A stretch of DNA of 64,000 nt from Methanobacterium_B sp963703015 (GTDB lineage: Archaea > Methanobacteriota > Methanobacteria > Methanobacteriales > Methanobacteriaceae): positions 2,542,001-2,606,000 of the forward strand of contig OY969779.1 of the NCBI GenBank assembly GCA_963703015.1, written 5' to 3'. The notes below the pieces were generated by a model. It did no database searches. It was given only the letters and a program-made list of their open reading frames with translations, and was not told the origin of the DNA. A program made the position numbers and the translations under genes. Shown here piece by piece: positions 8,903 to 17,917 of this stretch; the stretch's first letter is position 1, and the number at the start of each line of letters is the position of its first letter.

Positions 8903-11236
8903 TTATTCCTCTAGACATTTGATGCGTTGGTCAAAATTCTTAAATTTATCTGCCAGTCCCCTGAAGTATGGTATGTAAACCTTGAAAAGTTCGAGCTTGT
9001 CAGGATTGATGTTGTTATTTGCAAGTTCCTGTTTAAGTTTTAAAACCTTCTCCTTGGTTTTTTTGTAAAGTGGACTGTAAGGATATTCTCCCATGATAAT
9101 TCCATCAGCACCTTTATCAAAGGCATGGAGTATGTGTTTGTACATCACCCTGTTCATATAGGGAACCTTGATAATTCTAATGGAACTCGGTACACTTATC
9201 TTGTTTATACCAATGTTATCCGCTGAAACATAACCAACAGAATCTAAGAAGGCTATGATACGTTTTTCACCGGGTTTTTTATTTATTAACATACCATCTA
9301 TTGTTGCAAAGAGCTGTTCATCTGTCTGTCCAATTATGTCGATGGCATTGGTTTCACATTCAGCTATACATTCTCCACAGCCATTACATGCAATTGGATC
9401 GATTTTTAAAACATTTTCCTGGATAAAGGCAGCTTTGTAGCTGCAGATATCAATACATTTCTTACATAGATTACATTTACTGTTATCTACCCTTGCAATG
9501 AATGGTTCTAGTTCAACACCGCCGTGTATGAGTTCTGATACCTTGGATGCTGCTGCATTGGCTTGAACTATGCTGTCGGTAATATCTTTAGGTCCCTGGG
9601 CAGTTCCACAAACAAATATTCCTTCAACATCAGTTGCAACTGGTTTGATCTTGGAATGTTTCTCCTTTACAAACAGTTCTTCTGTTAAACCCACATCAAG
9701 GTCCTTCGAAACTTCTATGGTTCCTTCTGATGGTTCCATGGCTGTGGATAGAACAACCATATCTGCCTCAACTTCTAAAGGTTCATTTGAAAAGGTATCT
9801 TCCATTCGAACACTGAATATACCATCTTTTTCTGCAACTTCTCCTGGCCTTCCCCTTATGAGTCTGACCTTGTTGGACTGGGCAAATTTATAGTACTTTT
9901 CATACATTCCCGGTGTTCTCATGTCGGTGTAACAGATGATAACATCGGTATCTGGGTAGTGTTGTTTAATTACATTGGCATGTTTGATTGCAACCATGCA
10001 GCAGACCTTAGAACAGTACTTTCTACCGCCAGGTTTCTCATCTCTGGAACCTACGCACTGTATCATAACTACCCTTTCTGGAACTTTACCATCGGAAGGT
10101 TTCAGAAGCTTTCCCTTGGTTGGTCCGTTAACACCCATTAACCTTGCAAGTTCCATCTGGGTGATGATATCTTCGTGTCTGTTGTATGCATATTCCGGTC
10201 TTTTATCCATATCAAATGTTTTATGACCTGTTGCTATTACCACAGAACCAACTGTGATTGGTATAACCTCAGTTTCCATGTCCAAGTCTATGGCATTCAT
10301 TCTGCAAACATCCTGACATTTACCGCACTTTTTACAGTTTTCATGGTCGATGGTATAAACATCTGGAACAGCTTGTGGAAATGGTTTGAAAATTGCTTTT
10401 CTTGTGGTCATGTCTTCATTCCATGAATCACTTACTTCCACAGGACAGACCTCTGCACAGTTACCGCAGCTTATACATTTACCCTTAATAACATAGCTGG
10501 GCTTTTTTTCCACCAAAAGGTTAAAATTACCAGACCTTCTATCTGCGGATTTGAGGGTGGAGTTGGTCATAATACTGATGTTATTATGTTCAACAGCTTC
10601 GTTTACAAGTGGATTTAATAGACACATGGCACATTCTTCTGCCAGTTTCTCTGGTGAGAAAAGTTTACCCACCTTAACCATTGCTCCACCAATGGTAGGT
10701 TCTTTTTCTATTAAACAGGTTCTTATTCCCTGTCTTGCAAGTGAAAGAGCTGCACTTATTCCAGATATGCCTCCGCCAATTACAGCAGTACTCTTAGGTG
10801 TTTTTCTGATGATTGGTTCTAGGGCAATGGAATGTTTCACCTTTTCAATTGCAGACTGTAAAATTGATATGGCCTTATCAGTTGCAGAGTCCTTGTCAGG
10901 ATTAACCCATGAACACTGTTCCCTTATGTTGGCCATTTCAAGGAGATATGGATTTAGTGGGGTGACGTAGTTTTGAAATATTTTTCCATGGGTAATGGGT
11001 GAACAAGCAGCTACCACAACCCTATCCAGTTCCTTTTCAATTATGTTGTCCCTTATAATCTTTCGTCCATTTATTGAACAGAGATTTTCAAATTCTTCTA
11101 TTACTTCGGCATCAACAGATTTTCTAAGCCGGTCCATGTCAACTGTGTCTGATATGTTTCCTCCACAGCGACAGAGAAAAACACCAATTTTAAGGGCTTT
11201 TATATCTGCATTATCGTTTAATGAAATGGTACTCAT
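8903..11236 (-). CDS. hdrA: CoB-CoM heterodisulfide reductase subunit A with fused, cysteine-free MvhD-like domain
   Basis: 777 residues from the ATG at 11236, chosen because GAGGT sits 9 bases upstream; an ATG at 11296 overlaps the hdrB stop but adds an atypical N-terminus. Order: N-terminal C22xC24 region, FAD Rossmann motif GGGISG (154-159), inserted two-cluster ferredoxin region (C254-C311), conserved YCSKVCC (408-413), second two-cluster ferredoxin domain (588-627), and an MvhD-like domain (about 658-777). HdrA is the flavin-bifurcating core that passes electrons to HdrBC and ferredoxin. Here the MvhD domain, which normally carries a 2Fe-2S cluster, has lost all its cysteines (FLDSVG, PYMNRV, GEYPYS). 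It is last in the hdrC-hdrB-hdrA operon. Confidence 0.93.
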   Translation of the reverse strand: MSTISLNDNADIKALKIGVFLCRCGGNISDTVDMDRLRKSVDAEVIEEFENLCSINGRKIIRDNIIEKELDRVVVAACSPITHGKIFQNYVTPLNPYLLEMANIREQCSWVNPDKDSATDKAISILQSAIEKVKHSIALEPIIRKTPKSTAVIGGGISGISAALSLARQGIRTCLIEKEPTIGGAMVKVGKLFSPEKLAEECAMCLLNPLVNEAVEHNNISIMTNSTLKSADRRSGNFNLLVEKKPSYVIKGKCISCGNCAEVCPVEVSDSWNEDMTTRKAIFKPFPQAVPDVYTIDHENCKKCGKCQDVCRMNAIDLDMETEVIPITVGSVVIATGHKTFDMDKRPEYAYNRHEDIITQMELARLMGVNGPTKGKLLKPSDGKVPERVVMIQCVGSRDEKPGGRKYCSKVCCMVAIKHANVIKQHYPDTDVIICYTDMRTPGMYEKYYKFAQSNKVRLIRGRPGEVAEKDGIFSVRMEDTFSNEPLEVEADMVVLSTAMEPSEGTIEVSKDLDVGLTEELFVKEKHSKIKPVATDVEGIFVCGTAQGPKDITDSIVQANAAASKVSELIHGGVELEPFIARVDNSKCNLCKKCIDICSYKAAFIQENVLKIDPIACNGCGECIAECETNAIDIIGQTDEQLFATIDGMLINKKPGEKRIIAFLDSVGYVSADNIGINKISVPSSIRIIKVPYMNRVMYKHILHAFDKGADGIIMGEYPYSPLYKKTKEKVLKLKQELANNNINPDKLELFKVYIPYFRGLADKFKNFDQRIKCLEE

Positions 11237-11292
11237 TTGTAATAACCTCTTTAGAGAAGTTTTATCTATAAAAATTAATGATATTTTAAGAT

Positions 11293-12288
11293 TCAATTAC
11301 GATTTTCATTGATCTTAAGTGAGTTTCCTTTGGATTGATTTTCCTTTAGGTTGAATGGTTGTTTCAACTTGTTTAATAAAGGTTCAACTGGTACTGTGTG
11401 TGTTTGAATTCCCACTACTTTGTAGGGATCTGCACCCATTGCAAGGGCAATGAACTGGGCAATGTTCAGATGGAATATGTTGAATTCTGTTCCCAATTTT
11501 TCCCCGATTACTGGTTGGTACCTGTCAAACTGCATCTGACAATTTGGACACATGTGAAGCAGTATTTCCACATCTTTATCCTTAAGTGCCTGAAGTTTTT
11601 CTCCTGTCACTGCCAGTGAAGCTTCTTTATTAGTATACCTCTGTCTAAATCCAGCACCGCAAGTCACACGTTTATGGTCGTACCATCCTATGGTTTCAAC
11701 TCCACATGCAGCTGCAAGCTCATCTATTAGGTTAGGGTCCCTTATGCCTTCTATGGTGTCTTTGTAATGAACCTTACAGTAGTGACATGCATGGTGTGAG
11801 GCAACCTTAAAACCTGTAAGATCAACCTTAATATGTTTTGATATTTCCTCACGTTTTTTAAATAGAATTTCTGCCACATGGAAAATATTTTCAGCAGGAT
11901 CCATATCTCCAGAACTGTACTCCATGGATTCAAGCCCAGAATCATCGAGGATTTGATTTACCTCTTCACGCGCTTCTTCATTTTGGTTCAGTATTTTGGC
12001 AGATTTTTTTAGTATTGCGTAGCATGTTGCACACATGGTTGCAATGTTTTTGTGGCCTGTATCTGCTGCTACATTGAAGTTACGAGCAGCCAGTGTGATG
12101 GTTGATAACTGGTCAAATAAATCGTAGTAGTGTCCAAGCCCTGTACAGCAGGACTGTCTCTCATCAACATGGTACTCCACACCTATTTTATCGAATACGT
12201 AGCATGTGGATGATTCCACTCCAGGATACTCAACATTGACCAGACAACTTTTAAAGAGCAGTATATCTTTATCTGGTATAAATTTCAT
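11293..12288 (-). CDS. hdrB: CoB-CoM heterodisulfide reductase subunit B (copy 1)
   Basis: 331 residues with two CCG domains that hold the noncubane 4Fe-4S clusters reducing CoM-S-S-CoB. CCG1 is complete: C15, C47-C48, C86 and C89. CCG2 has C168, C247 and C250, but the usual adjacent pair reads T209-C210 (RVTCGAG), and an additional Cys is present at 171 (HACHYC). The tail after about 305 is longer than in standard HdrB. It overlaps hdrC upstream by 4 bases and runs into hdrA, so the three are one transcription unit. Confidence 0.92.
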   Translation of the reverse strand: MKFIPDKDILLFKSCLVNVEYPGVESSTCYVFDKIGVEYHVDERQSCCTGLGHYYDLFDQLSTITLAARNFNVAADTGHKNIATMCATCYAILKKSAKILNQNEEAREEVNQILDDSGLESMEYSSGDMDPAENIFHVAEILFKKREEISKHIKVDLTGFKVASHHACHYCKVHYKDTIEGIRDPNLIDELAAACGVETIGWYDHKRVTCGAGFRQRYTNKEASLAVTGEKLQALKDKDVEILLHMCPNCQMQFDRYQPVIGEKLGTEFNIFHLNIAQFIALAMGADPYKVVGIQTHTVPVEPLLNKLKQPFNLKENQSKGNSLKINENRN

Positions 12289-12875
12289 TTTTTACTTCCC
12301 TTGATCCTTTTCAATCTGGCTTTAAATCCAGATTTATCCAATATTGCTTCGACTTCATCTATTGATTTCTCAGGAAGAATGTAACTTCCTAGTCCAAGAT
12401 CTGATCTTATGTCTTCGATGTTGAGTTTTAAGTTCATGTACTCTGGTCCAACATCCTTGACCATGTCATCGAAAAATCTGCTTGGTACAGATCCAACTCC
12501 GAGTTCGATGAAGCTGTCTCCGTAGGCAGCAAAAGATTGGATTTTAAGAATTCCTTCCCCTTTATCAATGGACATTTGTCTCAGGATCTGATTGACTTCA
12601 CTGGCGTTGTTTCCAGATGGACAGACACTGTTACATGTGTAGCATGAAAAACAGTTCCATATGTTTTCATCGTCCACAATTGAAACATCATCTTCCAAAA
12701 CACGCCTGACCATGTCCCTAGGATCATAATCTGACTGACTGGCTCCAGGACATATTGATGTGCACATTCCGCACTGAACACATTTATAAATACCTAGGTC
12801 TGGTGATGCTTTAAGATCCTTTAAAACATCATCCACCAGTTTATGTGAATTTTTGTTCAATTTGATAGTTCTCAT
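12285..12875 (-). CDS. hdrC: CoB-CoM heterodisulfide reductase subunit C (copy 1)
   Basis: 196 residues with two 4Fe-4S sites: C32-C35-C38-C42P and C75-C78-C81-C85P. HdrC carries electrons between HdrA and the catalytic HdrB on the cytoplasmic side. It is the first gene of hdrC-hdrB-hdrA, and its stop overlaps the hdrB start (ATGA). A second, clearly paralogous copy lies at 56022-56609. Confidence 0.92.
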   Translation of the reverse strand: MRTIKLNKNSHKLVDDVLKDLKASPDLGIYKCVQCGMCTSICPGASQSDYDPRDMVRRVLEDDVSIVDDENIWNCFSCYTCNSVCPSGNNASEVNQILRQMSIDKGEGILKIQSFAAYGDSFIELGVGSVPSRFFDDMVKDVGPEYMNLKLNIEDIRSDLGLGSYILPEKSIDEVEAILDKSGFKARLKRIKGSKK

Positions 12876-13008
12876 TTTCTAGGTCTATCTCCTTAGGTTA
12901 GTTTAAACTTTGATTGTGATGGTGTTAATCAATTTTTTTTACGTCCCTAAAAAAATTTTTTAACATACTTCTTTACTCTTGCAAACTTAACAAATAAATG
13001 CATCGATT

Positions 13009-14025
13009 TTAGGTACCTATGTATCTGGCATAAATTGATCTTGCAACCTTCTCATCATTAGTTCCCTTTATAATTGCTCTTCCATCGCGAAATAGAGATA
13101 TTTCCGTTTCTTCTGTTGAGAATATCATGATAAAATCTGAACATTTAACTTTTCCAAGTTTTTCAAGATTTTCTGCGATCTTCTTGAGTGACAGTTCCTT
13201 TGGATCGGCAGGTGTTATTTGGATTGCGTTCCTACCGCATAGTGATGTGATTATTTCCTGTTCATCAGAGTCTATGTACTCGTAGTTTTGGTTACCACAG
13301 CATTCACACTTCTCATTCTTTCGGACTGTGATGGTGTCAAAGCTGTGGTTCCATGTATCGTAAACAATTAAATTGCTGTCTGTGGATTCATCATCATCGT
13401 AGTATCCTAATAATATTTTAATGGCCTCTGTTGTTTCAATAGATCCCATTATCACAGTTGCTGTGTTTAAAACACCCATTGTGTCACATGTTGGGAGTGA
13501 ACCCGCCTTTGGCACTCCAGGATATAAACAGCGTATACATGCCTTGTTAGGAAGGATGTTCATACTCATTCCCGATGTTCCAATGGCCCCTGTGTAGATC
13601 CATGGAATTTTATTCTTGACACAGATATCGTTTACAAGCATTCTGGTTAGTATGTTATCTGTTCCATCCACCACCAGATCCACACCTACCAGGAGTTCTT
13701 CGGCATTGGTGTAGTTTAAATCCTTTATCACAGGCTCCACCATGATCTCGGAATTTATATCATGAACCTTTTGGGCTGCTGCCGTAGCTTTGGGTGCACC
13801 CACATCCTTTTCATCAAACAACATCTGTCTTTGAAGGTTGTTGAGTTCAACAAAGTCCCTGTCAATGATCTTTATTTTTCCAACCCCTGCACGTGCAAGG
13901 TTGTTTGCTGCAACTGTTCCAAGTGCTCCACACCCAACAATGGCAACTGAACTGTTTAAAAGTTTTTCTTGTCCTTCTTTTCCAATATTTTCCAGTATGA
14001 CTTGTCTTGAATATCTGCTCTGCAT
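13009..14025 (-). CDS. ThiF/MoeB/HesA-type E1-like adenylyltransferase
   Basis: About 338 residues. The order is the N-terminal RYSRQVIL, nucleotide-binding GCGALG and arginine region NLQRQ, DGTDN, zinc ligands CIRC...CECC, and the conserved CDTMGVLNTA region of MoeB/ThiF. A C-terminal domain ends FRDGRAIIKGTNDEKVARSIYARYIG, typical of full-length ThiF/HesA proteins. These enzymes adenylate the C-terminal glycine of a ubiquitin-like sulfur carrier. GGGATGA precedes the ATG at 14025. It lies between hdrCBA and the GMC flavoprotein in the sulfur block; no ThiS-like carrier gene is visible in the window. Confidence 0.88.
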   Translation of the reverse strand: MQSRYSRQVILENIGKEGQEKLLNSSVAIVGCGALGTVAANNLARAGVGKIKIIDRDFVELNNLQRQMLFDEKDVGAPKATAAAQKVHDINSEIMVEPVIKDLNYTNAEELLVGVDLVVDGTDNILTRMLVNDICVKNKIPWIYTGAIGTSGMSMNILPNKACIRCLYPGVPKAGSLPTCDTMGVLNTATVIMGSIETTEAIKILLGYYDDDESTDSNLIVYDTWNHSFDTITVRKNEKCECCGNQNYEYIDSDEQEIITSLCGRNAIQITPADPKELSLKKIAENLEKLGKVKCSDFIMIFSTEETEISLFRDGRAIIKGTNDEKVARSIYARYIGT

Positions 14026-14163
14026 GATTTTCATCCCAATTATTTCTAGATCTACACTTAAATTTGGTTTATTTGAAAATTTAGTAAATTCATCAAGGTT
14101 TAAATTTAATTCAATTTGTTTGGCTCAGGATCCAATTCCTAAAAAATGATGGGCCTTTGCCAG

Positions 14164-15489
14164 TTAGGGACTCTTAAACTCATTCTTAACATTGTTTGAA
14201 AGTCTCTTTGCAAGGGCTGTTATTGTGAGTATTGGAGGTCTTCCAGGTGCCTGTGGAATAACACTCGCATCTGTGATGTACAATCCAGCTACTTTTGTTT
14301 CTAGGTTCTTGTTTACAACCTTTCCAATGGCGGCTGTACCTCCGGGATGTGCACCCCTTATTGAAGTGGAGGATATTGAATCAGGATCAACACCCATGGC
14401 AGTTAAAAGTTCCACACTCTTTTTATATCCCTTTTTAAATAGTTTTAAATCCTTTTCAGTCAATTTTTTAGTGATGGTACCGTCCTTTAGAATTTTACCA
14501 TTGGATTCATCTGCAATTTTTATCATGATGCCCATTACATCAGATTCATCTGCTTCAAATCCCTTGTCATTTATCATCCCAACTAACTGTCCTGCGTAGT
14601 GTGGTGAAAGAAAGTAGGGTCCAAATTCTGATTTAACAGCCATTGGAATTTCCTTGTTAAGTTCAACATCCTTTAGAAAACCCCCCACTGTAATGAAAAG
14701 GTCGGTGAATAATCCTTTCCCAACATCATTGGATATATCTGAATTTATGAGTATCTTGGGAGTGTTCAGTGCTCCTGCTCCAAGAATTACTTTATTTGAC
14801 TTGTAAACCTTTAACTCGCCGCTTTTATCTATTCCTTCAATACCTTGGACTTTTCCTTCGTTGTGAAGGATTTTTGTGACTGTGAAATCTGTTTCAATTT
14901 CAGGCGGATTTTCAGAGGATTCAACATCCCTAATAAAATCTGTTGCATCCCATTTAGCACCCTTGGTACAGCCCAGTATGCAGAGGCCGCAGCTGTCGCA
15001 TTTGCTGAAGTCTATAAATTTTGGCATGGGTTCCATGAAGTAACCTAGTTTTTCACCTTCTCGCATAAGTTTGGTGGTTGCAGGACCCATCATATGGGAT
15101 GGTAACGATCCAACCTTGAGTTCTTTACTTGCATCTAACAGTTCTTCGAAGAGTTCAAGGTCATGTCCCTTAAACTGTGCTGTGGCTGAATTCTTATAAC
15201 AACTTGTACACGCGTAACACGCATTTGCCAGCGAAACAGGAGTTGTTCCCCCTACTCCCACAATTTCCATGAGTTCAGCTGGTTGGTTTAAAAATTCATA
15301 TTCGGTGTTATCAGGTTGTGATTCAATTTCAAGGTTTAATTTTGTGATTTTGATTTTGCTTACTGCATTTCCCCTAGGGGTTTTGGAACCTTTGTCAAGG
15401 ATCAATAAATTCAAATTCTCATTACAAAGTTCATGGGCAACAGTTGCGCCTCCAGCTCCTGTTCCAACGATTATAACATCATATATCAT
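14164..15489 (-). CDS. GMC-type FAD-dependent oxidoreductase with cysteine motifs
   Basis: About 441 residues. The FAD-binding motif GTGAGGATVAHEL lies at the N-terminus and the GMC C-terminal signature (GAHPGGTAAIG ... LYITDASVIPQAPGRPPILTITALAKRL) at the end. Between them are CYACTSC and CDSCGLCILGC, the latter resembling a 4Fe-4S site. The substrate is unknown. The start at ATG 15489 is preceded by GTGA in the same leader (gtgaaaaccATGAT) that precedes cysS. Two AACAATTGTT palindromes flank its TATA box, placing it in the proposed sulfur regulon. Confidence 0.82.
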   Translation of the reverse strand: MIYDVIIVGTGAGGATVAHELCNENLNLLILDKGSKTPRGNAVSKIKITKLNLEIESQPDNTEYEFLNQPAELMEIVGVGGTTPVSLANACYACTSCYKNSATAQFKGHDLELFEELLDASKELKVGSLPSHMMGPATTKLMREGEKLGYFMEPMPKFIDFSKCDSCGLCILGCTKGAKWDATDFIRDVESSENPPEIETDFTVTKILHNEGKVQGIEGIDKSGELKVYKSNKVILGAGALNTPKILINSDISNDVGKGLFTDLFITVGGFLKDVELNKEIPMAVKSEFGPYFLSPHYAGQLVGMINDKGFEADESDVMGIMIKIADESNGKILKDGTITKKLTEKDLKLFKKGYKKSVELLTAMGVDPDSISSTSIRGAHPGGTAAIGKVVNKNLETKVAGLYITDASVIPQAPGRPPILTITALAKRLSNNVKNEFKSP

Positions 15490-15548
15490 GGTTTTCACTT
15501 CACAATTTTTTTAAACGGTACTTTACAGCCTAATATTCGTCCACCATC

Positions 15549-15586
15549 ATAACAATTGTTAAGCTTATTTAAATAACAATTGTTAA
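15549..15586. promoter_or_regulatory. Paired AACAATTGTT operators flanking a TATA box
   Basis: Two copies of the palindrome core, 15551-15560 and 15575-15584, are 24 bp apart centre to centre. On the minus strand an A/T box (atttaaataag, about 15563-15574) lies exactly between them, about 75 bp before the start of the GMC flavoprotein. A dimer on each site would occlude both TBP binding and the transcription start. Confidence 0.75.
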
Positions 15587-15641
15587 CCTATGGCTAATAA
15601 ATATTTTGGATCATTACAAAAATTAAAAAAAACAATAAAAA

Positions 15642-17045
15642 TTAGACCTTCTTATCTTGAAGGGATATGTTTAAATCATTTAACCTGTCTCTTATCTCGT
15701 CTGAAAGCTCCCAATTCTTGTTTTGACGCAATTTCTCCCTGACGTACTTCAAAAGATCAAGCAGTTCAACCTCAAGATTTTCTTCGTTATCAGGTTCCAA
15801 TGAGAAATCTAACCCTAAAACATAACCAAATTCTATTATGATTGCTTTGAGTTTGGTGAGTGAATTCTTTGAGATATTGGATTCATGGATGTCACGATTA
15901 ACATCCCTAATAAGATCAAATATGGTTGAAATTGCAGCGGGTGTGTTGAAATCATTGTCCATGGCTTCAAAAAATTCTTCTCTGACTGCTGCAAGCTTTT
16001 GTATATAATCAAAGTCATTATCCAGTGATATGCTGGTGTTGCCATCAAGTTCGCTGTTGATTGTGTCAATTAATTTGTAAATTCTGCTAAGACCCTGACT
16101 AGACTGGTGAAGGATTTCACCGCTGAAATCTATTGGACTCCTGTAGTGGGTTGAAAGTACAAAAAATCTGAATACGTCTGGAGAGTACTCTTCCAACAAT
16201 TCATTGATGGTTATGAAGTTTCCAAGTGATTTGGACATCTTCTCACCCTTAACATTTAAAAATCCCGTATGCATCCAGTAACGAACCATTGGTTTCTTAC
16301 CAGAGGATGCTTCCATCTGTGCAATTTCTGCTTCATGGTGTGGGAAAATAAGGTCCAATCCACCACCGTGTATATCGTACTGAGGTCCGAAGTAGGTTTC
16401 TGTTATGGCTGTGTCTTCTATGTGCCAACCTGGCCTACCAGTGCCCCATGGTGAATCCCATATCATTTCCTGCTCTTTTGAGATCCTTTCCCGTTTTTTC
16501 CAGAGTGCAAAGTCTCCAGGGTTCCTTTTTGAGCTGTCAGGACCTATTCTATGAACATTTAAATCTTCGATATTTCGGTTGCTCAATTTTCCAAAGTCTT
16601 CAAATTTGGATTCATCAAAGTAAACTCCTTTATCTGTTTCATATGCATATCCCTTATCCATAAGCACTCCAATTTGTCTTATTATTTCTGGAATGTGCTC
16701 AGTTGCCCTTGCATATAGGTTAACATGTTCTACTCCGAGTAATTCCATGTCCTGGAGATATTTCTCTTCGTATCTTCTTGCAAGTTCCAGAGGGGATGTT
16801 TCAAGTTCATCAGCTCTTTTCAAGATTTTATCGTCGAGATCTGTGATATTTTGAATATAAAACACTGAATAACCACTGTACTTCATATAACGAACAATAA
16901 CATCGAAGGAGATATAGGTTCTTGCATGACCTATATGGGAATAATCGTAAACTGTTGGACCACAAACAAAAAGTTTTACCCTGTTTCCTTCTAAAGGTTC
17001 GAAAATTTCCTTCCTACGGGTCATGGTGTTGTACAATTTTATCAT
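15642..17045 (-). CDS. cysS: Cysteinyl-tRNA synthetase
   Basis: A full-length class I synthetase (467 residues). In numbering from the upstream GTG at 17054, it shows C31 (zinc site) in CGPTVYDYSHIGHA with the HIGH motif at 40-43, GRPGWHIED (206-214), FPHHEAE (238-243) and KMSKS (272-276). It charges tRNA-Cys with free cysteine. The Cys usual after GRPGWHIE is Asp214 here. The start at 17045 is chosen because GTGA lies just upstream of that ATG. The tRNA-Cys gene lies 147 bases upstream on the same strand, so the enzyme and its substrate appear to be co-transcribed from an operator-bearing promoter. Confidence 0.95.
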   Translation of the reverse strand: MIKLYNTMTRRKEIFEPLEGNRVKLFVCGPTVYDYSHIGHARTYISFDVIVRYMKYSGYSVFYIQNITDLDDKILKRADELETSPLELARRYEEKYLQDMELLGVEHVNLYARATEHIPEIIRQIGVLMDKGYAYETDKGVYFDESKFEDFGKLSNRNIEDLNVHRIGPDSSKRNPGDFALWKKRERISKEQEMIWDSPWGTGRPGWHIEDTAITETYFGPQYDIHGGGLDLIFPHHEAEIAQMEASSGKKPMVRYWMHTGFLNVKGEKMSKSLGNFITINELLEEYSPDVFRFFVLSTHYRSPIDFSGEILHQSSQGLSRIYKLIDTINSELDGNTSISLDNDFDYIQKLAAVREEFFEAMDNDFNTPAAISTIFDLIRDVNRDIHESNISKNSLTKLKAIIIEFGYVLGLDFSLEPDNEENLEVELLDLLKYVREKLRQNKNWELSDEIRDRLNDLNISLQDKKV

Positions 17046-17191
17046 GGTTTTCACTGTCCAAACAAATTTGATTAAAATGTTTATAATATATTTTAAGTTT
17101 CTTTTGCATTAGGCTTTGTTATTTTTTTCTGGAAATAACTTGTGATAATGTGCCTAACAATTTATCAATCTACTTTTGAATAAAAAAGATA

Positions 17192-17262
17192 GGCCGAGAT
17201 TGGGATTTGAACCCAAGTGACGTGGTTTGCAGCCACGCACCTAGCCGCTCGGTCATCTCGGC
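17192..17262 (-). tRNA. tRNA-Cys (anticodon GCA)
   Basis: 71 bases fold as a cloverleaf: acceptor GCCGAGA/TCTCGGC, three-base-pair D stem ACC/GGT with GG in the loop, anticodon stem CGTGG/CCACG with loop CTGCAAA (anticodon GCA), variable region TCAC, T arm TTGGG-TTCAAAT-CCCAA. No CCA is encoded. The base after the acceptor stem (discriminator 73) is C, whereas tRNA-Cys almost always has U73. It is followed by CTATC and a run of T. A TATA box and operator lie upstream, leaving a pre-tRNA leader of about 40 bases. Confidence 0.93.
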
Positions 17263-17315
17263 AAATAAATCATTTGCAGTGCAATTTTGATTTACAATGC
17301 AACATTAACTAAATT

Positions 17316-17334
17316 AACAATTGTTATATAAATA
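17316..17334 (-). promoter_or_regulatory. TATA box plus AACAATTGTT operator of tRNA-Cys/cysS
   Basis: On the minus strand an A/T box (tttatataa, 17326-17334) is immediately followed by the perfect palindrome AACAATTGTT (17316-17325), about 55 bp before the tRNA. An imperfect copy (AACAGTTGTG) lies near 17375. Such a site would control supply of both tRNA-Cys and its synthetase. Confidence 0.72.
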
Positions 17335-17481
17335 GTTTACCCTACTAGTTGTTATTTTGTTACTATTAATTAATAACAGTTGTGGAAGTATTTGTTGATA
17401 TTTTTTAGTTGTTATTTTCCTTATAGAACAGCTGATATTTTGATGAAATTTGTTCAAAGGTATGTATGAAGTGTTTCCACT

Positions 17482-17877
17482 TCATTCTATCTTCTTACCT
17501 GCTTCTGGTCCAGGTTGTATTGAGTATATTTCTTCGACTTTCATGAGAATAGCTGCCTTGGGTGTTAGTTTGGTCATGGCATTTTGTCCCCATTCTGTGA
17601 CAGTGTCGAAGTACTTGCCTGATTCAAATATTTCTACCTTTCCCTTGAACTGGAATGGATTTTTCTGGGAGTCTTTGGTAACTAGCGATATCCTTGGATT
17701 TTTTTCAAGGTTTTTTCTGGATTTGTTCATGTAATTATCGGCTATTAATATTGTATTTTCATCTAAAGGTCTTGCGAATCCTATTGGTACCACGTTAGGT
17801 ATTCCATCTTCTGTTGAAGTTGCGAGAAATACAAGATCCTTTTCAATTGCATCCATCATTTCATTAGTCATTGACAT
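17482..17877 (-). CDS. Pyridoxamine 5'-phosphate oxidase-like FMN-binding protein
   Basis: 131 residues of the split-barrel flavin-binding fold: LVFLATSTEDGIPNVVPIGFARPLDENTILIADNYMNKSRKNLEKNPRISLV is the standard pattern in which the barrel strands bind FMN. Such proteins reduce small molecules or scavenge flavin; the substrate is not evident. The ATG at 17877 follows GGTGA. Its promoter carries the AACAATTGTT operator directly after the TATA box. Confidence 0.85.
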   Translation of the reverse strand: MSMTNEMMDAIEKDLVFLATSTEDGIPNVVPIGFARPLDENTILIADNYMNKSRKNLEKNPRISLVTKDSQKNPFQFKGKVEIFESGKYFDTVTEWGQNAMTKLTPKAAILMKVEEIYSIQPGPEAGKKIE

Positions 17878-17896
17878 TTAATCACCAAACATAAAT

Positions 17897-17917
17897 AACA
17901 ATTGTTAACAATATAAA
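17897..17917 (-). promoter_or_regulatory. TATA box and AACAATTGTT operator of the FMN-binding gene
   Basis: On the minus strand a TATA-like box (atttatatt, about 17910-17918) precedes the palindrome at 17897-17906, which ends 19 bases before the start codon. A different palindrome, TTGTTAACAA, lies at 17931-17940, upstream of the TATA box. Confidence 0.7.

Noticed and set aside
9255..11312. Several long frames opposite hdrA and hdrB
   Set aside because: They lie antisense to strongly conserved genes, lack initiation signals and have no recognisable motifs.
14192..14599. 135-codon frame opposite the GMC flavoprotein gene
   Set aside because: It is a shadow of the flavoprotein coding strand; Pro/Ser-rich text with no family features.
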